DNA of 64,000 nucleotides. It comes from [Bacillus] selenitireducens MLS10 (GTDB taxonomy: Bacteria; Bacillota; Bacilli; Bacillales; Salisediminibacteriaceae). This document shows positions 53,269 to 61,595 of the stretch, piece by piece. The notes beneath the pieces are model-generated. The model saw nothing but the letters and a program-made list of their open reading frames with translations, was not told the DNA's origin and did not search any database. The translations under genes and the position numbers were made by a program. The stretch covers positions 1,054,001-1,118,000 of the forward strand of contig NC_014219.1 of NCBI RefSeq assembly GCF_000093085.1. Direction: 5' to 3'. Every line of letters starts with the position of its first letter. Position 1 is the stretch's first letter.

Positions 53269-54825
53269 TCACTCCTTCAGCTTCGGATCGAGGGCATCCC
53301 GGAGCCCGTCACCGAAAATATTAAAACTCAGTACGGTAATCACGATGGCCAGTCCCGGGAAGAACGTGGCGTGAAAAATCGTACTCGAATTGTCTTTCGC
53401 AGCACTCAGCATCGAGCCCCATTCCGGTGCGGTGATGTCTCCGCCAAGGCCGAGGAAACTGAGGGCCGCGCCGATGAGGATGGCGACCCCGATCCGCATC
53501 GTCAGGTAGACCATGACGACGGAAAGGGTCCCGGGGAAAATATGCCGGAAGATGATGACGCTGTTTCGTACGCCGATAGAGCGGGCCGCCTCCACGTAGG
53601 TGGATTCTTTTAACGACAGGGTCGATCCGCGGACGATGCGGACGAAAACCGGTATCGTGAAGACGGCAACGGCAATGATGATATTCGTGATGCCCGCCCC
53701 TAAAAAGGCGATGACGGCAATGGCAAGGAGAATCCCCGGGAATGCGAGGAGAATATCCGTCATCCTGGTAATCAGGCTGTCGAGCCAGCCGCCGTAGTAG
53801 CCGGCAAGAAGACCGAGGATGGTCCCGACGACGGTTCCGATGGCGACGGAGACAAAACCGATCAAAAGCGTCTCCTGCGTACCGTGAATGACGCGGCTGA
53901 AGATATCGCGGTTCTGATGGTCGGTGCCGAAGAGATGCATCGCCGACGGTTCCTGGTGCTTGTAGGCATCGACGAGTTCGACGACGGCATTGTCCATCTC
54001 AATGGACGTGACAATCGGTTCGGTACCGGTGTTTCCGATATCGAACTGAATGGCTGCACTGATGTCACCGGCAACGAGCTGCACGACGCCTTCCCCTTCT
54101 TCGATGAAGGTGACCTGTCCATCTTCATCGACGGTGAGGGTCTCTTCCGTCTGACTCACGAATCGGAACGGCTGATCATCATCGGCATCCACGCTGCCGG
54201 TCTGAAAGCCGGAATCGTCTTCCTCTTCTTCCTCGCCGTAGGTTTCGTTTACATAGTCCCTTACGGCGTCGAGTCCTGTGAGCTCGGAGCCGTCAGTGAA
54301 GCGGGCAATGACATCGATTGTCGCGGTCTGACCTGGCGATGGATTCTCGGTGTCCGCAGTCAGATGGAGCGAAGAAAGGGCAGGGGTGTCGTCGACGGGG
54401 AATTCCCCTTCAACGAGCACTTGGACCGCCGAACGGACAGGGCCACTCTCGACAAACACGAGGGTGCTGCCGTTGGCGTTTGCGGTGACCTGAATACCGG
54501 ACTGGGTCCGTCTGACAGCGGCTACCCGGCGTTCTTCCGTTTCACCGGTCAGCTCCTGGAGTTCATTCTCCGACTGACTGGTGCCGTCACTGAGTGATGC
54601 GGTGAATAAGAGCCGCTCGCTGGTAATATTCTGAATATCGATCCCCATTTCCGGATACTGGGCCGTCACCGGCCGGTGCGGATCGTAAGGGGAGAAGTGG
54701 GAACCGAAAAGCCCGACCATCATGATGAACATGACGACGAAAAAGGCAAAAACGGCGAGCCGTTGTTTCAAAAACTTACGCAAAAAGATGCGAAAGGGCG
54801 AATTTTTCTTCGTGGGATGAGCCAT
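53269..54825 (-). CDS. Peptide ABC permease (OppC-type) with large Ig-like insertion
   Basis: A 518-residue permease; OppC/DppC proteins are usually near 300. After TM1 (about 22-42) and the family stretch SPYDPHRP, an extra segment (about 60-285) is inserted in the external loop. The normal protein resumes at HLFGTDHQNRDIFSRV. The insert is acidic and beta-rich, with two Ig-like (Big-type) units: LHLTADTENPSPGQTATIDV followed by ARFTDGSELTG, and later VDEDGQVTFIEEGEGVV. The C-terminal half holds five helices and the EAARSIGV coupling loop. GAAAGGAGGG precedes the ATG. The insert may contact the binding lipoprotein or wall. Confidence 0.92.
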   Translation of the reverse strand: MAHPTKKNSPFRIFLRKFLKQRLAVFAFFVVMFIMMVGLFGSHFSPYDPHRPVTAQYPEMGIDIQNITSERLLFTASLSDGTSQSENELQELTGETEERRVAAVRRTQSGIQVTANANGSTLVFVESGPVRSAVQVLVEGEFPVDDTPALSSLHLTADTENPSPGQTATIDVIARFTDGSELTGLDAVRDYVNETYGEEEEEDDSGFQTGSVDADDDQPFRFVSQTEETLTVDEDGQVTFIEEGEGVVQLVAGDISAAIQFDIGNTGTEPIVTSIEMDNAVVELVDAYKHQEPSAMHLFGTDHQNRDIFSRVIHGTQETLLIGFVSVAIGTVVGTILGLLAGYYGGWLDSLITRMTDILLAFPGILLAIAVIAFLGAGITNIIIAVAVFTIPVFVRIVRGSTLSLKESTYVEAARSIGVRNSVIIFRHIFPGTLSVVMVYLTMRIGVAILIGAALSFLGLGGDITAPEWGSMLSAAKDNSSTIFHATFFPGLAIVITVLSFNIFGDGLRDALDPKLKE

Positions 54826-54860
54826 CCGTCACCCTCCTTTCAACAAGTGTATATCCGTAA

Positions 54861-55784
54861 TCAGTCATAGCGGATTTGGGGGTTCAAAAAGCCGTAGCTG
54901 ATGTCGACGAGAAGATTGATCATCAGGAACTGAAAGGAAAACAACAGAATCAGCGCCTGAACAACGGGGTAATCCCTTGTGAGGATCCCATCAATCAGGT
55001 AGGAGCCTAGTCCGGGCCAGGCGAAGACCTGTTCCACGACGACGGCGCCGCCAATCAAAAAGCCAAACTGCAGCCCGGCCATCGTCACAACCGGAATGAG
55101 AGCATTCCTCAAAACGTGGCTCCAGATGACAACCCGTTCCTTCTGCCCTTTCGCCCGGGCAGTCCGGACGAAATCTTCCCGAAGCACTTCAAGGACGCTC
55201 GAGCGGGTGAAACGAACAATCGTCGCCGCAACACCGAACCCGAGGGTCAGGGACGGGAGGATAATGTGCAGCCAGGTTCCGCTGCCGCTTGTCGGGAACC
55301 AGCCTAGGGAGACAGCGAAGACTTGCATCATCATCAGCCCGAACCAGAACTCAGGGATACTGAGAGCGGTGATGGTGGAGACCATCCCGATCCGGTCGAG
55401 GAGCGAGTTCCTCTTGGTGGCGGAAATGATGCCGACCGTGACGCCGATAAGAATGGCCCAGAACATGCTTAACATGGTAAGGGCGAACGTGTAGCCGAAG
55501 CGGCGGATCACTTCTTCAGAGACATCGGAGCGTGTCCGGTAGGACTGGCCGAAGTCCTGTTCAATGACGATGTCATACATATACCTGCCGTACTGCACGT
55601 ACAGCGGATCATTAAACCCTTCACGTTCACGCATCAGTTCATACGTCTCCTGATCAATTTCAGCGCCGTACATGATCCGGATCGGATCACCGGGTGTGAG
55701 ATGCACAAACAAAAAGGCAATGATGGTCACGACGAGCAGAATGGGAATCATCCCGAGCACGCGCCGAAGGACAAATTGAAGCAC
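54861..55784 (-). CDS. Peptide ABC permease (OppB-type)
   Basis: A 307-residue permease with six predicted helices. The N-terminal FVLRRVLGMIPILLVVTIIAF and the FVRTARAKGQ coupling loop are typical of OppB/DppB. Start GTG 55784 follows AAAGGAGG. Normal length, in contrast to its OppC partner. Together they form the membrane channel for the peptide importer. Confidence 0.94.
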   Translation of the reverse strand: MLQFVLRRVLGMIPILLVVTIIAFLFVHLTPGDPIRIMYGAEIDQETYELMREREGFNDPLYVQYGRYMYDIVIEQDFGQSYRTRSDVSEEVIRRFGYTFALTMLSMFWAILIGVTVGIISATKRNSLLDRIGMVSTITALSIPEFWFGLMMMQVFAVSLGWFPTSGSGTWLHIILPSLTLGFGVAATIVRFTRSSVLEVLREDFVRTARAKGQKERVVIWSHVLRNALIPVVTMAGLQFGFLIGGAVVVEQVFAWPGLGSYLIDGILTRDYPVVQALILLFSFQFLMINLLVDISYGFLNPQIRYD

Positions 55785-55829
55785 GGGGACCGCCTCCTTT
55801 CAAGAGAATCATAAATCGTATGTAAGGGG

Positions 55830-55851
55830 GACCCTGCCTCTAGGCAGGGTC
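55830..55851. other. Stem-loop between binding-protein and permease genes
   Basis: Arms GACCCTGCCT and AGGCAGGGTC are separated by 2 nt. On the transcript no U-run follows, so it probably acts as an mRNA stabiliser or partial block. Either would raise expression of the binding lipoprotein above that of the permeases. Confidence 0.6.
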
Positions 55852-55876
55852 AAAAAAGAGATGTTGCCGTCCGGGA

Positions 55877-57532
55877 TTAACGGAATTCGGCAAGGTTCAT
55901 CTGAACGGCACCTGAAGGCAGGATGTAAATGCCGTGCAGGTCTTCGGATTTCGCAATGATCGCATCCGGGATATGCAAGAAGACCCATGGGGCATCCTGA
56001 TAGATCTTTTCCTGAATATCGGCATAAATCGACAGGGCTTCCTCTTCATCCGGTGTGCTGATCGCTTCATCAAACATCGCATCAAGCTCTTCGTTGATAT
56101 AAAAACCGGAGTTATTGAAGTTCGGCGGTACACGGTCAGAGGCGAAGTTTGGACGGAGTCCGTAGTCTGCTTCCCCTGTGCCCGGTGACCAGCGTCCGAT
56201 CCAGAGATCCGTGCCTTCACCGGCATCGAGCATGTCAAAGAGTGTACCCGCTTCGAACGGCTCGACATTGACGCTGATGCCGATCTCCTCAAGCTGAATG
56301 GCCACATATTCGGCGACGGTAATAAATTCAGTGTTGTTTCGTGTCCACAGTGTCGCTTCAAAGCCGCCGGCCTGATCAGAGCCTTCGAGAAGTTCTTCCG
56401 CCAGGGCGACGTCGTACTCATAAATCGGCTGTTCGGCATAGCCGTAAACATTCGGTGCAATGGCGGAGTCGGCGACGATGCCGTAGCCGTCAAGGACCTG
56501 TGCGATGAGACCGTCTTTATCCACGGCGTGGTTCATCGCCTGGCGGACGGCGAGGTCCTGGTACTTCTCCTGCTCGAAGTTCATGCCGATATAGAAGAGA
56601 TCCGTCGTTGGACCGGTGTACAGGTCGATGCCTTCTTCCTGTTCAAGCTCCTGGGCGTTCAATGTCGGGATCGGGAAGATGAGGTCCACTTCTCCGGTAC
56701 GAAGCATGTTCACCCGGGTGGCTGCTTCCTGAACCGGTCGGAATGTGATCTGTTCGACGTTCGCGAGTTCGTCCTGATTCCAGTAGTCAGGGTTCCGTTC
56801 CACGATGACGTGCTCACCGTCGCGCCACTCGACGAAGGTGAACGGACCGGTTCCGACGGCACCCTCACGGTCGAGGTTGTAGTCCGGGTCATCTAGCTTC
56901 ATTTCAATCTGTTCGACGGATTTCATCGAAGCGGACGAGTGGGCCATATAGGAGGCCATGGCCGAGTTCGGTTCTTCAGAAACGATCGTGACCGTTAAGT
57001 CGTCTTCAACAACGACGTCGTCAATAAACGAGAAGAACGAGCTTCTAGCGAGACCGTTCTCTTCATCGCGGACGAAATCGAGGTTTTCTTTAACCGCTTC
57101 TGCGTCAAAAGCGGTGCCGTCATGGAAGGTCACGTCTTCACGGAGGAAGAAGGTGATCTCAGTGGCGTCGTCGCTGTAATCGTAGTCTTCGGCGAGGACG
57201 TTGACGATGTTCATGTTCTCGTCGAAACGGAGAAGTCCTTCAAACATCGTTGACTGGACTGTGGCGGAGTTCCCGTCTGTTGTGTTCTGCGGGTCCATGG
57301 ACGTCGGTTCCGCTTCGATACCGACTGTCAGCTCATCCTGAGTGTCTCCGTCCGATTCTGCGTTTTCGTTGTTTTCGTCGTTGTCAGGTTCTGCTTCGTT
57401 TACCGGATCGTGATTCAGATCGTCTGCTGTTTCTTCATTGCCATCGTTGTTCCCGCCGCAGGCGGCGAGAGTGACGGCAAGTCCGCCGATTGTCAGTGAT
57501 GTCAGCCATTGTGATGCTTTCATGCGCTTCAC
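55877..57532 (-). CDS. Peptide-binding lipoprotein (OppA/DppA family)
   Basis: A 551-residue extracellular binding protein. Signal peptide with lipobox LAAC (Cys25), then an Asp/Glu/Asn-rich linker (about 28-68), then the family 5 solute-binding fold (LTVGIEAEPTSMDPQNT, AVKENLDFV, AVGTGPFTFVEW, RQAMNHAVDKD). It captures peptides for the ABC importer encoded downstream. The acidic linker suits a salty medium. First gene of the six-gene operon ending with iadA, behind a -24/-12 promoter. The substrate is inferred from iadA. Confidence 0.93.
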   Translation of the reverse strand: MKRMKASQWLTSLTIGGLAVTLAACGGNNDGNEETADDLNHDPVNEAEPDNDENNENAESDGDTQDELTVGIEAEPTSMDPQNTTDGNSATVQSTMFEGLLRFDENMNIVNVLAEDYDYSDDATEITFFLREDVTFHDGTAFDAEAVKENLDFVRDEENGLARSSFFSFIDDVVVEDDLTVTIVSEEPNSAMASYMAHSSASMKSVEQIEMKLDDPDYNLDREGAVGTGPFTFVEWRDGEHVIVERNPDYWNQDELANVEQITFRPVQEAATRVNMLRTGEVDLIFPIPTLNAQELEQEEGIDLYTGPTTDLFYIGMNFEQEKYQDLAVRQAMNHAVDKDGLIAQVLDGYGIVADSAIAPNVYGYAEQPIYEYDVALAEELLEGSDQAGGFEATLWTRNNTEFITVAEYVAIQLEEIGISVNVEPFEAGTLFDMLDAGEGTDLWIGRWSPGTGEADYGLRPNFASDRVPPNFNNSGFYINEELDAMFDEAISTPDEEEALSIYADIQEKIYQDAPWVFLHIPDAIIAKSEDLHGIYILPSGAVQMNLAEFR

Positions 57533-57609
57533 TCCTTCATTTTGATTAAAGTTGGTTAATCCTGCATGGCCGGATCAGATGATCGGATGCGGATGGTAGT
57601 TAATAGTTA

Positions 57610-57627
57610 TGCAAGAAACGTGCCAAA
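57610..57627 (-). promoter_or_regulatory. Sigma-54 (SigL) -24/-12 promoter of the peptide operon
   Basis: The minus strand reads TTGGCACGTTTCTTGCAT, matching the sigma-54 consensus TTGGCACR-N4-TTGCW throughout, with exactly 10 bp between the GG and GC pairs. Transcription should start near 57598, about 66 nt before the lipoprotein gene. A sigma-54 activator gene lies at 47943-50012. Confidence 0.88.
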
Positions 57628-57696
57628 ATTATAATTTTCAGAAAAAACCAATCTATTCATTGAATCAAGGTGATTTGATCGGCTTTATGCATCAAT

Positions 57697-57710
57697 GTGA
57701 ATACATTCAC
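57697..57710. promoter_or_regulatory. Candidate enhancer site for the sigma-54 activator
   Basis: GTGAAT-AC-ATTCAC is a perfect 6-bp inverted repeat, 70-83 bp upstream of the -24 element. That is the distance where enhancer-binding proteins sit. A run of A/T tracts (57725-57780) follows further upstream and may bend the DNA. Confidence 0.55.
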
Positions 57711-57852
57711 TGATTTGACAGGGATTTATCATATTGAAATAAATTAAAACATATTAAAATAAATAAAAATAAATAAGCTTATGATGACTGTTGTCAGATT
57801 TTCTTGCATGGATTTGCATATGAACTGATAAATAACCAATCTGCGCATGAAA

Positions 57853-57883
57853 GAAACCCGCAAGCTGTCGCAATACGGGTTTC
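57853..57883 (-). terminator. Terminator of the YcgR/YcgQ-type operon
   Basis: GAAACCCG and CGGGTTTC form an 8-bp stem, followed on the minus strand by TTTC. The U-run is short. The remainder of 57533-57893 is the peptide-operon control region and AT-rich sequence without a gene. Confidence 0.5.
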
Positions 57884-57893
57884 GAAAAGACCG

Positions 57894-58901
57894 TTAATAA
57901 GACGGATACACATAAGGCCGGGCCGGTTCGGGGATCTCTGTGATCTCCGTATCTGTCAGGTAAGGCATCTTGATGCCGCTGTGTTCGGTGACGTCAAGGG
58001 TGCCTCGGACCGTGAGCCACTGGTCCTGACTGAATCGGTAGGCGTCCGGGTTCTCAAAGAGAAGACCGTGCACCGTGACGTCTGCTGTGCAGCACGTCAT
58101 CGCAAAGCGTGCACTGATGAGCTGGTCATCATTCAGGCCTGCTTCCCGGTACGAAAAGCCGGTAATCTCGAGAGTGGTCCCTGTAAAATCATCCATAAAA
58201 TAATCGAGCATGGTCATGATGTCGATATAATTGTCGTCATCCACGAGTATGATCTCTTCACCGATCCATCTGTCACGGAGCTCGAGCTGGTAGTCATCGA
58301 ACCAGTCTTCTCCGTAGAGGTCTTCGATCTGAAAATGATCCACGTCCGGACCGGCTGGATTGACCTGGCTGTCGATATTCTCGAGATAGCCGTCTGGATC
58401 TTCAAGGTACGCTTCGGCCCGGGACAGATCACCGGATGAGGCCTCTTCTGTCTCCGCAGCCCCGGCTTCCCGGCCTGTTCCGGGGTCTGGATCGGGAGTT
58501 GTCTGTGAAGAACCTGCGAATTGGATACCGCGGTTTGCGGCAACGGACGAATCAAGGGCCTGATCCGGGAGGGTGAAGCCGAACAGGATCGGGAGGACGA
58601 AAATGCTGTAAATCAGCACCTTCACTACGGGTGGTCCCTTGATTTCATGGTCATGATCGCAGCCGCAGCTGTCACTGTGTTCGTGGTCACCGGCGGCGGA
58701 TTTTGTGCCCCGGAGAACCTGGACAACACCGAGAAGACTGAAGACGGCGAGGGCGAAGTAGATAAACGGCATCATTGTCGGTGCAATATAGTAGACGATG
58801 TTTCCCGTCAATATCAGATTCAGCATCAACAGGGCAAATCCGAGGAGAATGATCCCCTGGATAAATGCATGATAGCTGTGATCGTAGCGGTTTTGTTTCA
58901 C
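57894..58901 (-). CDS. YcgQ-type (TIGR03943/DUF1980) membrane protein
   Basis: A 335-residue protein. Two N-terminal helices (about 15-35 and 40-62) are followed by a His/Cys-rich cytosolic loop (DHEHSDSCGCDHDHE, about 72-86) that could bind metal, and a third helix (about 93-112). A large extracytoplasmic domain with a strongly acidic stretch and MTCCTADVTVHG follows. The family pairs with YcgR/DUF318 permeases, as here, and is often linked with metal homeostasis. Start GTG 58901 follows GGAAGG. It lies 41 bp downstream of the permease gene. Confidence 0.85.
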   Translation of the reverse strand: MKQNRYDHSYHAFIQGIILLGFALLMLNLILTGNIVYYIAPTMMPFIYFALAVFSLLGVVQVLRGTKSAAGDHEHSDSCGCDHDHEIKGPPVVKVLIYSIFVLPILFGFTLPDQALDSSVAANRGIQFAGSSQTTPDPDPGTGREAGAAETEEASSGDLSRAEAYLEDPDGYLENIDSQVNPAGPDVDHFQIEDLYGEDWFDDYQLELRDRWIGEEIILVDDDNYIDIMTMLDYFMDDFTGTTLEITGFSYREAGLNDDQLISARFAMTCCTADVTVHGLLFENPDAYRFSQDQWLTVRGTLDVTEHSGIKMPYLTDTEITEIPEPARPYVYPSY

Positions 58902-58942
58902 GGTGAATCAGTCCTTCCAAAAGGATGGTATGGTTGTCCTTT

Positions 58943-59986
58943 TTACAGAATCCAGCCGGAGAGAAGCATCACGCCGGCGAAGACAACGAAGGTGACCGTT
59001 GCCATAAAGATGATGACAAAACGGGCTTTGAAAAAGGCAAACAGCATGAACGTGTTTTTCAAATCGAGCATCGGTCCGTAGACGAGAAAGGCGACGATCG
59101 ACGTATCGGTAAACTGAGCACCGAAGGACGATGCGACGAAGGCGTCGGCCTCAGAGCACAGAGACAGCAGGTAGGCAAAGCCCATCATGACGAGGGTTGA
59201 ACTTACCTGATCGGAGCCGATGGCATGCAGGAGACTGCGGTCGAGGAACGTCTGGAACATCGCGGCAATGAAAGCACCGAGAATGAGGTATTTGCCCATC
59301 ATAAAGAACTCGTCTGATGCGTGATGCAGAATATCCTTCAGCCGCTTCATGAGTGCCTGTCCCTGTTTCGGCGGTGTCAGATGCACGTGCACATGGTGAC
59401 TGCTGAGCCCCTCGTGAATCGAGGAACGGAGCTGTTGGGGCCGGTTGCGGAAAACGAGATACAGGACAGCACCGATGATGATGGCGAGGACGAACGCAAG
59501 ACCCATCCGGCTGTATAAAATCGCCTGGTTATCCCGAAAGGCGAAGTAGGTTGAGAGAAACACGACAGGATTCAGGATCGGTGCGGCAACGAGAAAGACA
59601 ACCCCGACATGAAGGGGCATGCCTTTTTTGATGAGTCGCCGGACGACAGGCACGATGGCACATTCACAAAGAGGAATGATTGCCCCGAGCATCGCCGCAG
59701 GCACGAGGGCAGCCCAGGCGTTTGACGGCAAAAAGCGCTGGATCGTTTCTTCTGAAACGTACAGCTGAATCAGAGCTGAAATAAACACCCCGAGCAGGAT
59801 GAACGGGATCGCTTCAAGGACGATGCTGAGAAAGATCGTATTCACATTCAGCCACGCATTGGGCACGGCTTCGATTAATTCAAGGTCACTGACCTGATCG
59901 CTGAATAAAAATAAAAGGAGAAAGACAAACAGCAGTCCGATGCCAAGGAGATCCTTGCCAATCAGACTCTGATTCGGTTTGGACAT
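58943..59986 (-). CDS. YcgR/YraQ-type permease (DUF318)
   Basis: A 347-residue membrane protein of the predicted permease family PF03773, with about eight to nine helices in two repeats. The repeat motifs are visible: AIIPLCECAIVPVVR with its Cys, and CSEADAFVASS. A His-containing loop (SSHHVHVHL) lies between the halves. Relatives transport metals or organoarsenicals, and the partner gene downstream has a metal-binding loop, but substrate is unknown. AGGAG precedes the ATG. An IS element lies 80 bp upstream of its start. Confidence 0.87.
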   Translation of the reverse strand: MSKPNQSLIGKDLLGIGLLFVFLLLFLFSDQVSDLELIEAVPNAWLNVNTIFLSIVLEAIPFILLGVFISALIQLYVSEETIQRFLPSNAWAALVPAAMLGAIIPLCECAIVPVVRRLIKKGMPLHVGVVFLVAAPILNPVVFLSTYFAFRDNQAILYSRMGLAFVLAIIIGAVLYLVFRNRPQQLRSSIHEGLSSHHVHVHLTPPKQGQALMKRLKDILHHASDEFFMMGKYLILGAFIAAMFQTFLDRSLLHAIGSDQVSSTLVMMGFAYLLSLCSEADAFVASSFGAQFTDTSIVAFLVYGPMLDLKNTFMLFAFFKARFVIIFMATVTFVVFAGVMLLSGWIL

Positions 59987-60020
59987 GCGGATACAACTCC
60001 TGACAAAAGGTTCTCAGGAA

Positions 60021-60029
60021 ATTATATCA
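60021..60029 (-). promoter_or_regulatory. Extended -10 promoter of the YcgR/YcgQ-type operon
   Basis: The minus strand reads TGATATAAT, a full extended -10, ending 34 bp before the start codon. The IS left end lies about 40 bp further upstream, close enough to have removed upstream control sites. Confidence 0.6.
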
Positions 60030-60058
60030 CGCTGTTGAGGCGGGTTGTATGGGGAATT

Positions 60059-60066
60059 GTGAAGAA
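60059..60066. repeat. Target-site duplication, left copy
   Basis: GTGAAGAA, identical to 61702-61709. An 8-bp duplication is the usual length for IS1595-family insertions. Confidence 0.95.
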
Positions 60067-60093
60067 GGCTCTGTTAAAGCTTGTTGTTGATAT

Positions 60094-60122
60094 TTGCTTA
60101 AAACGAACAAATGTTCTATAAT
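60094..60122 (+). promoter_or_regulatory. Transposase promoter with LexA-like box
   Basis: TTGCTT (60094-60099), 17-bp spacer, TATAAT (60117-60122). The spacer contains CGAACAAATGTTC (60104-60116), which fits the Bacillus LexA/DinR core CGAAC-N4-GTTC and abuts the -10. SOS control of transposition is possible. Confidence 0.65.
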
Positions 60123-60152
60123 GAAGTCATCAAACAAAAGCAGGTGACGACT

Positions 60153-61196
60153 GTGAGAACAACCGATATCCTTAAAACCATTCAAAAACTTAATCCAGCG
60201 GAAAAGCATCGGTTACGGGAATATTTAATCGATGCCCTTACTGCGTCATCGTCAACAGGAACGGTGCTGGAGGAAATCTCTGAACGGAAGCATAAGGACG
60301 GTTATCGTTGTCCTGATTGCGAGTCAGAGCATATTGTGCGGTTTGGTAATTACCCTATTATCGCGGACGGTGAAGAAGTGAAGAAACAGCGTTATCGCTG
60401 TAAGGCTTGTCGAAGGACGTTCACCGACCTTACTAATACAGCATTATATCGAACTCGTCATCTTAATCGTTGGATGAAGTTTATTGAATGTATGATAGAA
60501 GGCTATTCGCTTCGTAAATCGGCGGAGTTGATTGGAGGCGTTACTCACGTCACATTATTTTATTGGCGGCATAAGCTCCTCTCTGCATTAAAACAGACGG
60601 AAATCTCAAATTTCCAAGGTATCGTTGAAATGGACGAGACCTATTTTCTGTACTCTGAAAAAGGACAAAAAAAGATTGAAGATAGAAAGCCTCGAAAGCG
60701 TGGTGGTTCCGCAAAGAAACGGGGCATAAGCAACGAACAGGTATGTGTCCTCGTTGCAAGAGACCGCGAAAAGGTCACATTTTCCCAAGCGTTAGGAATG
60801 GGTCGGTTAACAAAAGAGCAATTAGATAAATCCATCGGGCATAAACTTTCCAAAGAGAATGTGTTATGTACCGATGGTTGGCGTGCATTTAAAGTCTATG
60901 CCTTTGAAAAAGAGATGGACATTTATCAGTTCAAGTCTGACGGTAACATTCGCACAAAGGGGCTTTATCACATCCAAAACGTCAACAACTACCACCGCCG
61001 ACTGAAAGGTTGGATACAACGCTTTAACGGTGTCGCCACCAAATATCTGAACAATTACCTTGCGTGGTTTCAAGTGTTAGAAAGCATCCATCATCAGCGA
61101 AACGAAGTTACAATGAAAGATATGATAATTAAAGGGAATTTAATTCCAAACAAAGAAACTTATGATACACTTAGATTATCCAAATTCACTGTATAA
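60153..61196 (+). CDS. IS1595-family (ISXO2-like) transposase
   Basis: A 347-residue DDE transposase. An N-terminal zinc ribbon (CPDCESEHIVRFG...CKACRRTF, about 55-95) is followed by a helix-turn-helix (SLRKSAELIGGVTHVTLFYWR) and an ISXO2-like catalytic domain: IVEMDETYF with the first Asp, LCTDGWRAF with the second Asp, and VNNYHRRLKGW where this group has Asn-Tyr-His near the third acidic position. A Lys-rich KKIEDRKPRKRGG patch lies between. GTG 60153 follows CAGGTGA; ATG 60111 would start inside the promoter. Appears intact and functional. Confidence 0.93.
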   Translation: MRTTDILKTIQKLNPAEKHRLREYLIDALTASSSTGTVLEEISERKHKDGYRCPDCESEHIVRFGNYPIIADGEEVKKQRYRCKACRRTFTDLTNTALYRTRHLNRWMKFIECMIEGYSLRKSAELIGGVTHVTLFYWRHKLLSALKQTEISNFQGIVEMDETYFLYSEKGQKKIEDRKPRKRGGSAKKRGISNEQVCVLVARDREKVTFSQALGMGRLTKEQLDKSIGHKLSKENVLCTDGWRAFKVYAFEKEMDIYQFKSDGNIRTKGLYHIQNVNNYHRRLKGWIQRFNGVATKYLNNYLAWFQVLESIHHQRNEVTMKDMIIKGNLIPNKETYDTLRLSKFTV

Positions 61197-61329
61197 AAGC
61201 TGGTTCTTAATCAACTAACGGGGAATTTAGCATCTTTCTATACTTTTTTTGCCTATCGTTTCTTTTGCAACATTTCAACTTCTATTTTTCGATATTAGAA
61301 CGATGGGTAAAGAGAGGTAATATATAATA

Positions 61330-61359
61330 CTTGTTCTTAAACAAGCGGGTTAGCGTTAG
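61330..61359. repeat. Hairpin upstream of the IS passenger ORF
   Basis: CTTGTT-CTTA-AACAAG (61330-61345), followed by GCGGGTTAGCGTTAG. The GTTAG motif recurs in the hairpin after the ORF at 61596-61611. Confidence 0.5.
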
Positions 61360-61391
61360 CAGAATAATAAATTTCAGGAGGTTAAATAAAT

Positions 61392-61565
61392 ATGAGTGAA
61401 CCTTTAAAAATCTACATCGGACTAATAATAGTGATACCTTTTTTAGTTATGTTTATAACAAATGTATCGGTATCAAATTCTGGAGGACTTAGTGCCGTTC
61501 TATATTTTCTTTCTTTAATTTCAACACATTTAGTTGTAAATAAAATTCAAAGTTCTTTAAACTGA
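61392..61565 (+). CDS. IS passenger gene: small membrane protein
   Basis: A 57-residue protein starting MSEPLKIYIG with two hydrophobic spans (about 8-26 and 33-49) and a basic tail. A strong ribosome site AGGAGG (61376-61381) lies 10 nt before the ATG. It sits between the transposase gene and the right end, flanked by two GTTAG-containing hairpins. No family recognised. Some IS1595 elements carry passenger genes, so this may be real cargo. Confidence 0.6.
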   Translation: MSEPLKIYIGLIIVIPFLVMFITNVSVSNSGGLSAVLYFLSLISTHLVVNKIQSSLN

Positions 61566-61595
61566 AGAAAGCTTTTGTGAAAGATTGTACTTAAG

